This document shows, one piece after another, positions 1 through 8,483 of a stretch of 64,000 nt of DNA (position 1 is the first letter of the stretch; each line of letters starts with the position of its first letter). The notes beneath the pieces were generated by a model. It saw only the letters and a list, made by a program, of their open reading frames with translations. It was not told where the DNA came from and ran no database searches. The position numbers and the translations under genes were made by a program. The DNA comes from Trebonia sp963777905. Lineage in GTDB: Bacteria > Actinomycetota > Actinomycetes > Streptosporangiales > Streptosporangiaceae. The DNA lies in NCBI GenBank assembly GCA_963777905.1, contig CAVZSM010000002.1, positions 227,581-291,580 of the forward strand, read 5' to 3'.

Positions 1-642
1 GAGGTCCCGGTCAGCCTGCACCTCGACCACTGTCCTGACCGGTCGTTCATCAGCGACTGCCTGCGGAAGGGCTGGAACTCGGTGCTGTTCGACGGCTCCC
101 GGCTGCCGGTGGCGGAAAACCTCCGGCTGACCGTCGACATCGTGGCCGAGGCCAGGTCCTACGGCGCGAACGTCGAAGGCGAGATCGAGGCCATCACCGG
201 CGTCGAGGACGACATCGGCTCCGACGAGGAGGCGAACAGGGAGTCGCTGCCCGTCGCCCTCGACTTCATCAGGAAAACGGGGATCGACGTGTTCGCGCCG
301 GCGATCGGGAACGCGCACGGCGTCTACCGTTCCGAGCCGCACCTGGACGCGCAGCGCGTCTCCGACATCGTGGCGGCGGAGCCCATTCCCATCGCCCTGC
401 ACGGCGGTACCGGAATGACGGACGCCCAGTTCACCGACCTGATCAGCCGGGGCTGCGCCAAGGTGAACATCTCCACCGCGCTGAAGATCACCTACATGAA
501 GTCGAACCTGGCGTTCCTGCTCGACGCGCGGGACCGCGACACCTGGGACCCGCCGTCGCTGTTCACCGCGGTCCGTGCCGCGGTGCTGGAGATGGCGGCC
601 GGCCACATGCGGCGGTTCGGCAGCGTCGGCCGGGCCTGGTGA
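1..642 (+). CDS. Class II fructose-bisphosphate/ketose-bisphosphate aldolase (5' end outside window)
   Basis: The reading frame is open from base 1 and ends at 640-642; about 213 C-terminal residues are present and the N-terminus lies outside the window. Zn2+-dependent class II aldolases cleave ketose bisphosphates to dihydroxyacetone phosphate plus an aldehyde. Visible family motifs are LHLDHC near the start (metal and catalytic region), the VEGEIEAI stretch, GNAHGVY and ALHGGTGM (metal-binding histidines and phosphate-binding glycines). The next gene begins 8 nt downstream, so it heads an operon with a HAD phosphatase and DhaL/DhaK. The true substrate could be fructose-, tagatose- or another ketose-bisphosphate; sequence alone does not separate these. 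Confidence 0.9.
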   Translation, partial: EVPVSLHLDHCPDRSFISDCLRKGWNSVLFDGSRLPVAENLRLTVDIVAEARSYGANVEGEIEAITGVEDDIGSDEEANRESLPVALDFIRKTGIDVFAPAIGNAHGVYRSEPHLDAQRVSDIVAAEPIPIALHGGTGMTDAQFTDLISRGCAKVNISTALKITYMKSNLAFLLDARDRDTWDPPSLFTAVRAAVLEMAAGHMRRFGSVGRAW

Positions 643-649
643 CGTCCCG

Positions 650-1438
650 GTGACGAGCACGCTCATCCTCGACTGCGACGGTGTGCTCGCCGACACCGAG
701 CGCTACGGCCACCTCGTCGCGTTCAACCAGACCTTCGAGGAGTTCGGGCTGCCGGTCCGGTGGAGCGCCGCCGAGTACAAGGAGAAGCTGCTCATCGGCG
801 GCGGCAAGGAGCGGATGGCCAGCCTGCTCACCCCCGAGTTCGTGGCGGCCGCCGGGCTGCCCGCCGACGCCGCCGGCCAGCAGGCCGCCCTCGCCGCCTG
901 GCACCGCAGGAAGACCGAGATCTACCTGTCCCTGGTCGCGGACGGCGCCATCCCGCCACGGCCCGGGGTCGACCGGATCGTCGGCGAGGCGCTCGCCGCG
1001 GGCTGGCCGGTGGCGGTCGCCTCCACGTCCGCGGAGGCGTCCGTCCGGGCCACGCTGGAACGGGCCGTCGGCGCCACCCGCGCGCGGGCGGTCAGAGTAT
1101 TCGCCGGGGACGTGGTGCCGCGCAAGAAGCCGGCGCCGGACATCTACCTGCTCGCCCTCCGATCGCTCGGGGTGCCCGCGTCCGATGCAGTCGTCATCGA
1201 GGACTCGCGCAATGGGCTGCTGGCCGCGACAGGGGCCGGCCTGACCTGCGTGATCACCGTCAACGACTTCACCAGGGACGAGGACTTCAGCGAGGCGGCG
1301 CTGGTCGTCTCCTCCCTGGGCGACCCCGGGGGCGAGCGCACCGTCGTCCTCGCCAGCCGCAGTGGCGCGCGGCCCGGCAACTGGGTCACGCTGGCGGACC
1401 TCGCCATCGTGACAGGACACACCGCAAGGAAAGGGTGA
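650..1438 (+). CDS. HAD-superfamily sugar-phosphate phosphatase (CbbY/beta-phosphoglucomutase-like)
   Basis: A 262-residue cytoplasmic HAD hydrolase. The nucleophile motif DCDGVLADTE sits at about residues 8-17, a cap domain follows, motif II is VASTS, motif III lysines lie in PRKKPAPDIY, and the acidic motif IV is VIEDSRNG. This combination is typical of CbbY/Gph-type phosphatases and mutases acting on sugar phosphates. GTG at 650 is chosen because it places the nucleophile close to the N-terminus as in the family; the frame upstream overlaps the aldolase. It lies between the aldolase and dhaL, which suggests it dephosphorylates or isomerises an intermediate of the same pathway. The substrate is unknown. 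Confidence 0.88.
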   Translation: MTSTLILDCDGVLADTERYGHLVAFNQTFEEFGLPVRWSAAEYKEKLLIGGGKERMASLLTPEFVAAAGLPADAAGQQAALAAWHRRKTEIYLSLVADGAIPPRPGVDRIVGEALAAGWPVAVASTSAEASVRATLERAVGATRARAVRVFAGDVVPRKKPAPDIYLLALRSLGVPASDAVVIEDSRNGLLAATGAGLTCVITVNDFTRDEDFSEAALVVSSLGDPGGERTVVLASRSGARPGNWVTLADLAIVTGHTARKG

Positions 1439-1442
1439 GCGC

Positions 1443-2093
1443 ATGTCCGAAGCGGACCTCGCCGACGTCGAGGCGGTCGTGCGCACGATCGCCACGGTCG
1501 CGGTGGACAACGAGAAGTACTTCGGCGACCTGGACGCGGTGGTGGGCGACGGGGACTTCGGCTATTCGATGGCGCGCGGCTTCGAGCTGGTCCTGCAGGG
1601 CTGGGACGGCTTCGACCGCACCGACATCGGAACGTTCCTGAAGAAGGTCGCCGTCGTCATCACCAGCCGCATCGGCGGCACGTCGGGGCCGATCTGGGGG
1701 ACGGCGTTCCTGCGCGCGGGCGCGGCCGCCGGGGCCGCTGACCGGCTGTCGCCCGACCAGGTGGTGGCGATGCTGCGGGCCGCGATCGGCGGGATCATGG
1801 CGCGCGGCAAATCGGACGTGGGCGACAAGACGCTGCTCGACGCCCTGGTGCCCGCGGTGGACGCCGTCGAGGCCGCGGTCCTTGAGGGGGGCACCGCGGC
1901 CTCGGCGTTGCGGGCGGCAGCGTCCACCGCACGCGAGCGGGCCGAAGCCACCCGCTCGATGATCGCGAAACGCGGCCGTGCCGCGTACACCGGCGAGCGC
2001 AGCATCGGCACCCTGGACGCGGGTGCCGTGGCCGTAGCCGTCATGTTGGAGGCGCTCGCCGACCAGTGGGCGAAGCGTTCAGCGGAACTGTGA
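1443..2093 (+). CDS. dhaL: Dihydroxyacetone kinase subunit DhaL (ADP/ATP-binding)
   Basis: A 216-residue DhaL-domain protein. The Mg-nucleotide binding signature GDGDFG is near residue 36, followed by GGTSGPIWGTAF, GKSDVGDKTLLDAL and the C-terminal RSIGTLDAGA, all typical of DhaL. DhaL carries the nucleotide and phosphorylates dihydroxyacetone or a related ketose bound covalently to DhaK. ATG at 1443 follows an AAGGAAAGG ribosome-binding site. The next gene is dhaK; the order dhaL-dhaK reverses the classical dhaK-dhaL order. No PTS DhaM component is visible, so an ATP-dependent type is more likely. Family membership is clear; the substrate may be a tetrulose or pentulose instead of dihydroxyacetone. 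Confidence 0.92.
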   Translation: MSEADLADVEAVVRTIATVAVDNEKYFGDLDAVVGDGDFGYSMARGFELVLQGWDGFDRTDIGTFLKKVAVVITSRIGGTSGPIWGTAFLRAGAAAGAADRLSPDQVVAMLRAAIGGIMARGKSDVGDKTLLDALVPAVDAVEAAVLEGGTAASALRAAASTARERAEATRSMIAKRGRAAYTGERSIGTLDAGAVAVAVMLEALADQWAKRSAEL

Positions 2094-2110
2094 CCAATGG
2101 AGGCACTGTC

Positions 2111-3174
2111 GTGAAGAAATTCGTCAATGACCCGAGACAATTCGTTCCCGAGATGCTCAAGGGCATCCCGCTGGCGAACCCCGACACGCTGCGCTACGTC
2201 CCCGAGTACAACCTGATCATGAGGACGGACGCGCCGCGCGACGACAAGGTCTCCGTGATCCAGGGGTCCGGGTCCGGGCACGAGCCCGCGCACGTGATGA
2301 TCGTGGGCAAGGGCATGCTGGACGCCGCGTGCCCCGGCGACGTCTTCGCCGCCCCGCCGATGGACTACGTGTACGAGACAAGCAAGCTGCTCGCCTCCCC
2401 CAAGGGCGTGCTGCACATCATCAACAACTACACCGGCGACCGGATGGCCTTCGAGATGGGCCAGGAGATGGCCGAGGCCGACGGCGTCACGATCGGCACG
2501 CTCCTCGTCGACGACGACGTGGCCGTGAAGGACTCCACCTACACGGTCGGGCGGCGCGGCGTAGCGGGCAACTTCTTCGTGATCAAGACGGTGGGCGCCG
2601 CGTCCGAGCAGGGCGCCGACCTGGACGAACTGCTGCGGATTGGCAACAAGGTCAACTCCGTCACCAGGACGATGGGGATGGCGCTCACCTCGTGCACGCC
2701 GCCTGCCAAGGGCTCGCCGCTGTTCGAACTCGGCGACGACGAGATGGAGATGGGCGTCGGCATCCACGGCGAGCCTGGCCGTCGCCGTGAGAAGCTGGCC
2801 AGCGCGAACGCGATCGTCGACGAGCTGCTCGAGGCCGTGGTGTCCGACCTGCCGTTCACGTCGGGTGACACCGTGGCGCTGATGATCAACGGCCTCGGCG
2901 GCACCCCGATCAGCGAGCTGTACCTGCTCTACGGGTACGCCCACGAAGATGGAGATGGGCGTCGGCACCCACGGCGAGCCTGGCCGTCGCCGTGAGAAGC
3001 TGGCCAGCGCGAACGCAGCTGGCTAAGCGCGGCATCCGCGTCGGCAGGTCCTACGTCGGCGAGTACTGCACGTCGCTGGACATGGCGGGCTGCTCGATCA
3101 CGCTGAGCCGCCTGGACGACGAGATCGTCGGCCTGCTCTCGGCACCGGCCGAGATCGCGATCCGCACCTTCTGA
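2111..3174 (+). pseudogene. dhaK: Dihydroxyacetone kinase subunit DhaK, disrupted by an internal 68-bp duplication
   Basis: The start GTG at 2111 (MKKFVNDPRQF in family terms) follows GGAGG at 2099-2103. The substrate-binding motif GSGSGHEPAH and the catalytic-histidine motif GVGIHGEPG are present. The frame is normal through LYLLYGYAHE (codon 2945-2947). An inserted 68-bp segment (2948-3015), copied from 2743 onward, then shifts the frame and ends translation at 2993-2995. The true C-terminus (QLAKRGIRVGRSYVGEY ... IAIRTF, about 52 residues) continues intact in another frame from 3016 to 3174. Deleting 2948-3015 restores one uninterrupted DhaK. As written the protein lacks its C-terminal strands and is probably inactive, unless the duplication is an assembly error. 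Confidence 0.85.
2742..3016 (+). repeat. 70-bp direct repeat within dhaK (2742-2811 and 2947-3016)
   Basis: The two copies are 205 bp apart and differ at only one base (2763 T, 2968 C). The first copy encodes the segment around the catalytic histidine motif GIHGEPG; the second is read out of frame and disrupts dhaK. Confidence 0.95.
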
Positions 3175-3261
3175 GCGCGGAAGCTTCCGGGTGCCGGTCA
3201 CGGCACCCGGAAGCTCCGCCGTGGGGTCTCGGGCGGAGAAACGCGCACGTTCGGGATGAAA

Positions 3262-3991
3262 TCACGCAGGCTCCCCCTTGATGGCGAAGGACGACAGGCG
3301 GCGGGAGGCGAGGACCAGCGCGCCGACCGTGACCACGATGCCGAGCACCAGCGAGGTGCTCAGCCCAAGGCCGGCGTTGAGGTCCTTATCGGGGTAGATG
3401 GCGTTGGCGATGCCGAGCGAGTAGTGCGCGATCGACAGGATGCGGGCGCCGCCGACGATGTTGCCGAGCAACCCCTCCCAGATCAGCACGTACAGCAAGC
3501 CGGCCGCGATCGCGCGAGTGGTAAGCACCGAGGCCAGCACGAACACCGCGGTGTAGATCACCGAGCCGACCAGGGCGCCGACGAACAGGGCGAACGCGAG
3601 CTTGCCGCTGTTGGGCGCGAGCAGGCCCGCGATCAGCTCGGGGACGGCGGCGAACAGCATCGTCAGCCATCGCGGCGACCACCCATTTGGTCAGCACGAT
3701 CGAGCCGCGGCGGACAGGCGTGGCCAGCAGGTGGATCGCGCTGCCGTCGTCGATCTCGGCGCCGAGCACCCCGGTGCCGATGATCAGCGCGAGGAGCGGG
3801 AGCAGCACGGAGAAGCCGAAGTCTCCGAGGATCTGCGCCTCCCACGAGGAGCCGGCCGGGTGGGTCGCCCGCACCGCCAGCGTGAGCGCGATAAGGACCA
3901 CCGCGGGGATCGCGAACAGCAGGGCGCGCCTGCGGCCGAGCGTCGCGCGGACGGTGATCGATGCGATCACCGGGTTGAAGAATGCGGACAT
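3262..3991 (-). pseudogene. ABC-2 type transporter permease, single-base frameshift
   Basis: The start is ATG at 3991 (MSAFFNPVIASITVRATLG). The N-terminal part, with hydrophobic segments and the permease-like stretch LGAEIDDGSAIHLLATPV, runs in one frame to about 3665. The C-terminal half (MLFAAVPELIAGLL ... SSFAIKGEPA) lies in another frame and stops at 3262. Removing one base near 3663-3665 joins them as ...VVAAMATMLFAAVPEL..., a sensible membrane protein of about 240 residues with about six transmembrane segments. It is the last gene of the exporter operon, 6 nt after its partner ATPase. Either the permease is decayed or the base is a sequencing error. Confidence 0.75.
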
Positions 3992-3997
3992 GCCGGG

Positions 3998-4945
3998 TCA
4001 GCTCCCTTGGCCTTGGGCCGAGCTCGAGCTCGAGCCTGCGATCAGATAGCCGAAGACGCTTTCCAGCGACTCGTCGGTAGGCAGCAGCTCGCGGAGTGCG
4101 ATGCCGTTCTCCCTGGTGAGCACCGCGATCTGAGCGCAGAACGCGCCGAAGTCGCTCGTCCGCACCTGCAGGCTCCCCCGGCCGGTGAACTCGACGGCGT
4201 TGGTGTACGGCTGGCCGACGAGCACGGCGGCGAGCTTCCTGTCGTCCGAGGACCGGACGTTGAACACGTGCGGGCGGCTCGTCATCAGCCGCCTGATCGC
4301 GCGGAAGTCCCCGGACGCGGCGAGCCGCCCGGCGACCATCACCTGGATCGTGCCGGACACCTTCTCCACCTCTTCGAGGATGTGAGAGCTGAAGAGGATG
4401 ACGCGGCCTTCTGCCCCGAGCTTGCCGAGCAGGTCCATCATGTGCAGCCGCTGCCGGGGGTCCATACCGTTGAACGGCTCGTCGAGCAGCAGGATCTCCG
4501 GGTCGTGGACCAGGGCGGCAGCGACCTTGATCCGCTGCCGCATGCCCTTGGAGTAGGTGGCGATCCGCCGGTCTTTCGCCGCCGCCATGTCGGTCATCTC
4601 GATGGCGCGGCGCGTCGCGGCGTCCGGGTCGGGGAGCTTGTGCAGCTTCGCCGTCGCGTTCACGAACTGCTCGCCGGTGAGGAAGGCGTAGACGGAGTCG
4701 CGTTCGGGGACCAGGCCGAGGCTCCGGTAGATCTCCGGGTTTTCCCAGCTCGGCTTGCCACCGATGGTGAGCGTGCCCTTGGACGGGGCCAGGAACCCGG
4801 CGATCATGTGCAGGATCGTGGACTTGCCCGCGCCGTTCGGGCCGAGCAGCCCGGTGACGCCGGGGCCGATGGTCATCGTGATGTCGTTGACCGCCACCAC
4901 GTTGCCGTACCAGCGGCTGACGCTGGTCAGTTCGATGGCGCTCAT
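3998..4945 (-). CDS. ABC transporter ATP-binding protein
   Basis: A 315-residue ATPase of the CcmA/DrrA type. Walker A is GPNGAGKST near residue 37, the signature region is TYSKGMRQRIK, Walker B is ILLLDEPFNGMDP, and the H-loop is SSHILEEVEK. The C-terminal 90 residues form the variable domain seen in exporter ATPases. ATG at 4945 overlaps the upstream permease stop (ATGA), implying translational coupling; longer upstream frames lack similarity. It pairs with the downstream permease at 3262-3991 and probably powers export of a small molecule, lipid or peptide. The substrate cannot be read from sequence. Confidence 0.92.
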   Translation of the reverse strand: MSAIELTSVSRWYGNVVAVNDITMTIGPGVTGLLGPNGAGKSTILHMIAGFLAPSKGTLTIGGKPSWENPEIYRSLGLVPERDSVYAFLTGEQFVNATAKLHKLPDPDAATRRAIEMTDMAAAKDRRIATYSKGMRQRIKVAAALVHDPEILLLDEPFNGMDPRQRLHMMDLLGKLGAEGRVILFSSHILEEVEKVSGTIQVMVAGRLAASGDFRAIRRLMTSRPHVFNVRSSDDRKLAAVLVGQPYTNAVEFTGRGSLQVRTSDFGAFCAQIAVLTRENGIALRELLPTDESLESVFGYLIAGSSSSSAQGQGS

Positions 4946-5916
4946 GACAGGCGTGCCGCCTTCCGGTATCGGGCGAACAAGCCGACGAGGCACGCCGCCA
5001 GCAGGACGACAAGGACGAGGGCGTAAACGGCGCCGAAGCTGCCGGGGTAGAGCACGTTGTCGCTCTGGCCGGTGCCGTGGCCGCTCAGCCACATCCGCAC
5101 CCCGTCAAACAGCGTGAAGGGGCTGAACAGCCCGGACACCTTCTCCGCCATGGGCACCGCCGGGGCTACGAAGTGGCCCGCGTTCTGGATCGACTGGGCT
5201 TGCTGCTGGCGGATGCCGTGGTTCTCCACTTGCAGGAGGATCTCCGCGAGCGTGTACGTGGCGAGGAAGAAGATCGCCACCGTGCCGGTCGCGAAGGCCC
5301 GGCGGCCGGTCAGGCTCGCGAGGAACAGGCTGATCGCGGCCAGCACCACCGCCCACATCAGCCCGACGAGCAGCCCGGGAATGAACTCCCTCGTCTGCGC
5401 CCAGACCGCGGCGCCGCCGTGCGCGTTGACGATCGTGCCCAGGTAGAGCACCAGCAGCGGGACCTCGATCATCACGGCGCACGCGGCGGTGAACGCGAGG
5501 TACTTCGCGAGCGGATAGTCGGAGGTCTTGATCGGCCGGGCGAAGTACAGCGGCAGCACGCGGCTGCGCAGGTCGCGGGAGACGAGCTCGGGGGCCTGCA
5601 CGGCGACGAAGATCGTCATCACGAGGTCGCGCAGGACCGGCTGGTAGGTGTCGTAGAAAACCAGCTGCCCGTTCCCATTGGCCAGCGAGGCCGCGTTGAC
5701 CACCGCGGGGAGGAGCAGCGCGACAAAGGCGATCACCGGTACGATCTTGGCCTTCGCGCCCCGGCCGAAGCCGAAGGCCGACCGGAAGCTGTGCCAGGCC
5801 AGCGCCCGGACCATCTGCGCGCGGCCAAGCCGCGGGCCGTCGTAGCGGCGGTAGCCGAGGTCGTGGATAACGCCGGCCGCGGCGCCGGTCGTTGCGGTAG
5901 GAGTGTCAGCCGGCAT
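4942..5916 (-). CDS. ABC-2 type transporter permease
   Basis: A 324-residue inner-membrane protein. The N-terminal cytoplasmic part (YRRYDGPRLGRAQMVRAL) is typical of permeases of this exporter class. About six hydrophobic helices follow, including KIVPVIAFVALLLPAVVNA and the C-terminal YALVLVVLLAACLVGLFARY. The motif RDLRSRVLPLYFARPI in the first half matches ABC-2 permeases that partner drug or antibiotic exporter ATPases. Its 5' end overlaps the ATPase gene at 5906-6874 by 11 nt, and its stop overlaps the next ATPase start. This puts the four genes in one operon read from 6874 down to 3262. Confidence 0.9.
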   Translation of the reverse strand: MPADTPTATTGAAAGVIHDLGYRRYDGPRLGRAQMVRALAWHSFRSAFGFGRGAKAKIVPVIAFVALLLPAVVNAASLANGNGQLVFYDTYQPVLRDLVMTIFVAVQAPELVSRDLRSRVLPLYFARPIKTSDYPLAKYLAFTAACAVMIEVPLLVLYLGTIVNAHGGAAVWAQTREFIPGLLVGLMWAVVLAAISLFLASLTGRRAFATGTVAIFFLATYTLAEILLQVENHGIRQQQAQSIQNAGHFVAPAVPMAEKVSGLFSPFTLFDGVRMWLSGHGTGQSDNVLYPGSFGAVYALVLVVLLAACLVGLFARYRKAARLS

Positions 5917-6874
5917 CTGCCGCCTCCAGGGGGGTCATGTCCGCGGTGTCATCGCGGAACAGTTCCTCGACCTGGTGCCGGCGCCGCTCCAGGCGGCTCA
6001 GCGGCAGGCCGAGGTCGGCCACGCTGTCCCGCACCGCGTCGTAGGTGTCGTCGCCGCCGATGGGCACCAGCAGGCTGCGCTGGTAGGCCCGCGGCCGCAG
6101 GCCGCGGCGGGTCAGTTCCCTCTCCAGCCTCGCCAGGCCCTCCTCCACCTCGACGACCAGCGTCTGGCTGGCCTTGGTGAAGGTGTCGATCGTGTCCGCC
6201 CGCAGCAGGCGGCCCGCCTCGATGGCGACCAGGTGATCGCAGATCCGCTCGATCTCGCCGAGCAGGTGCGAGGCGACCACGATCGAGATGCCGAACTCCT
6301 CGCCGATCGTCGCGATCAGCTCGAGCATGGCGTTGCGGCCGGCGGGGTCGAGCCCATTGGTCGGCTCATCGAGCAGCACCAGCCTCGGATCGCCGACCAG
6401 CGCCTGGGCGAGCTTCACCCGCTGCTTCATGCCGGTCGAGTAGCCGCCGATCTGGCGGTACCGCTCCTCGTACAGGCCGACGTGCCGCAGCGCCTCGGCG
6501 GCGCGCTCCCGGGCCGCGGTGACCGGCAGCCCGGACATGCGGCCCATGTGCGTGACGAACTCGGTCGCCGAGACGTCCGGCGGCAGGCAGTCGTGCTCGG
6601 GCATGTAGCCGACGAGCTGGCGGATCCGCATGCCGTCCTTGACGCAGTCCAGGCCGAGCACCTTCGCCATGCCCTGGGTCGGGTCGAGCAGGCCGAGGAG
6701 GACCTTGATGAGCGTGGATTTCCCTGCGCCGTTGGCGCCGATCAGCCCGGTGACGCCGGGCGCGAAACTGACGGTGAGGCCGTCCAGGGCGGTGACGTCG
6801 CCCGGGTACACCTTGGATAGCGCGGCCGTCTCGATGACCGCCGCGGCTTCCCCGTCAGGCAATGAGGGGATCAT
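5906..6874 (-). CDS. ABC transporter ATP-binding protein
   Basis: A 322-residue ATPase and the first gene of the exporter operon. Walker A is GANGAGKST, the signature is GYSTGMKQRVKLAQAL, Walker B is LVLLDEPTNGLDP and the H-loop is ASHLLGEIER. The C-terminal region resembles the regulatory tail of DrrA-like exporters. It overlaps the following permease by 11 nt. The gene is divergent from the two-component system that starts at 7008, sharing a 133-bp intergenic region. By common practice in Actinobacteria the sensor kinase may control this exporter, but no operator could be proven. Confidence 0.92.
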   Translation of the reverse strand: MIPSLPDGEAAAVIETAALSKVYPGDVTALDGLTVSFAPGVTGLIGANGAGKSTLIKVLLGLLDPTQGMAKVLGLDCVKDGMRIRQLVGYMPEHDCLPPDVSATEFVTHMGRMSGLPVTAARERAAEALRHVGLYEERYRQIGGYSTGMKQRVKLAQALVGDPRLVLLDEPTNGLDPAGRNAMLELIATIGEEFGISIVVASHLLGEIERICDHLVAIEAGRLLRADTIDTFTKASQTLVVEVEEGLARLERELTRRGLRPRAYQRSLLVPIGGDDTYDAVRDSVADLGLPLSRLERRRHQVEELFRDDTADMTPLEAADAG

Positions 6875-6995
6875 GGCGCTAAGCCTCCCAGGCGCGCGGC
6901 CGCTGAGCGTCCCCCTCCGTGGTGAAAAGCCGGCCGCGCCGGATACGCTTCGCGGGCTACGCCCCCGGGATGAGGCACGGTCGGCGATCTGCGGT

Positions 6996-7001
6996 TACCG
7001 T
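6996..7001 (+). promoter_or_regulatory. -10 box TACCGT, candidate leaderless promoter of the histidine kinase gene
   Basis: TACCGT ends 6 nt before the GTG at 7008, so a normal start site 6-7 nt downstream would fall on the start codon itself. No ribosome-binding site is present. Confidence 0.45.
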
Positions 7002-7007
7002 AGGTCT

Positions 7008-8483
7008 GTGGTCTCCGAAGGCGACACGTCCTACCCGCGCCGTGAATCGGCCCCGCTGCCGGCATACCCGGACGCGGGGCCGGGGCGGCGATCCCGGCCG
7101 CCCCGCCCGCCGCTGACCAAGCGGATGCGGCGCGGGCACTGGATCGCGCTCGACTGCGTGGCCGGAGGGCTGGCCGCGGTCGCCGAGATGGCCCTGGTGG
7201 GGCAACGTCCCGGCATTGTCGCGGTGCCCGCCGTGCTGCTGCTCGGCGTGGCCGTCTTCGTGCCGGTGGCACTGCGCCGCCTTGCCCCGGTCGCCGCCTT
7301 CGGCGCCCTCATCATCCTCGCCGTGCTGCTCGCCGCCGAGGGCTTCGCCCCTGGGGTCGTGTTCCTGGCCGCCGCCTACGTGCTCTACCTGGTGACAGCC
7401 ACCAGCAACCGGCAGACCAGCGGCGCCGCGCTGGGGCTGGCGCTCGTCGTGATGGTGCTCATCATGCTCGCCGACCACCGGGTCAGCCGCAACAGCGGCG
7501 CCGCGGGCTTGCTGATCCCCGCCGCGTTCGCCCTGATCGTCTGCTGGATAGCCGGCTACTCGATGCGGCAGCGGCGGCTGTACGCCCAGATGCTGCAGGA
7601 ACAGGCCACGAGCAGCGCCGTGGCCGAAGAGCGGCTGCGGATCGCCAGGGAACTGCACGACGTCGTAGCGCACAGCATGAGCGTCATCGCCGTGCAGGCC
7701 GGCTACGGGCAGTACGTCATCGACAGCAGCCCCTCCGACGCGCGCGACGCCCTCGGCGCGATCCAGGCCACCAGCAGGGACGCGCTCGAGGAGATGCGCC
7801 GGATGCTGGGGGTGCTGCGCCAGCAGGACGCGGCGGCGGCGCCCGCGCCCGCCGTGACGGCCCCGCCCGCTGCCCCAGGCACGGCTGCTCCTGCCGCCGG
7901 CCTTCCCGCGGCACCCGCCGCCCGCGAGGCCGCCGCGGCGGGTGCGCCGGGCACTCCGGGCGCTCCGGCTGCTGCTCGCGGCGCCACGGGCATGACCGCG
8001 CCGCTGGCGCCCGCGCCGGGCCTCGGCCGCCTCGGCCGGCTCATCGAGCGCACCAACGGCGCGGGGGTGCAGGTGAGCCTGGAGTGTTCCGGGGAGGTCA
8101 GGGCGGTGCCCGCGGGCGTCGACCTGTCGGCGTACCGGATCATCCAGGAGGCGCTCACCAACGTGGTCAAGCACGCGGGCGGCGGCGCCCGCTGCGTGGT
8201 CAGCATCGACTACGGCGAGGAGGCCCTGCATATCCGGGTGACCGACGACGGCGGCGGCTCCCTGGTGCTCAGCCCGGCCAGCCCGGGTGCCCTCGGCGTG
8301 CCGGTGGGCGGCACCGGGCACGGCATCATCGGCATGCGCGAGCGGGCGAACCTGTGCGGCGGCGACTTCACCGCCGGCGCGCTGTCAGCCGGCGGGTTCG
8401 AGGTGAACGCGACGCTGCCGCTGCTCGGCGCCGCGGCCACCAACGGCGCCGGCGCCGGTGCCGGGACCGGCGGGCTGCCGTGA
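7008..8483 (+). CDS. Two-component sensor histidine kinase, NarL/DesK type
   Basis: About 491 residues. After a basic N-terminus there are five or six transmembrane helices (about residues 40-185) with almost no external loop, suggesting membrane or envelope sensing. The HisKA_3 dimerisation domain contains ERLRIARELHDVVAH with the phosphoacceptor His near residue 217. An unusual linker of about 65 residues rich in Ala, Pro and Gly follows, then the HATPase domain with an N-box (EALTNVVKHA) and glycine boxes (DDGGG, GHGIIGMRERA). GTG 7008 is chosen because a -10 box lies 6 nt upstream. The stop overlaps the start of the response regulator gene (GTGA). Confidence 0.9.
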   Translation: MVSEGDTSYPRRESAPLPAYPDAGPGRRSRPPRPPLTKRMRRGHWIALDCVAGGLAAVAEMALVGQRPGIVAVPAVLLLGVAVFVPVALRRLAPVAAFGALIILAVLLAAEGFAPGVVFLAAAYVLYLVTATSNRQTSGAALGLALVVMVLIMLADHRVSRNSGAAGLLIPAAFALIVCWIAGYSMRQRRLYAQMLQEQATSSAVAEERLRIARELHDVVAHSMSVIAVQAGYGQYVIDSSPSDARDALGAIQATSRDALEEMRRMLGVLRQQDAAAAPAPAVTAPPAAPGTAAPAAGLPAAPAAREAAAAGAPGTPGAPAAARGATGMTAPLAPAPGLGRLGRLIERTNGAGVQVSLECSGEVRAVPAGVDLSAYRIIQEALTNVVKHAGGGARCVVSIDYGEEALHIRVTDDGGGSLVLSPASPGALGVPVGGTGHGIIGMRERANLCGGDFTAGALSAGGFEVNATLPLLGAAATNGAGAGAGTGGLP

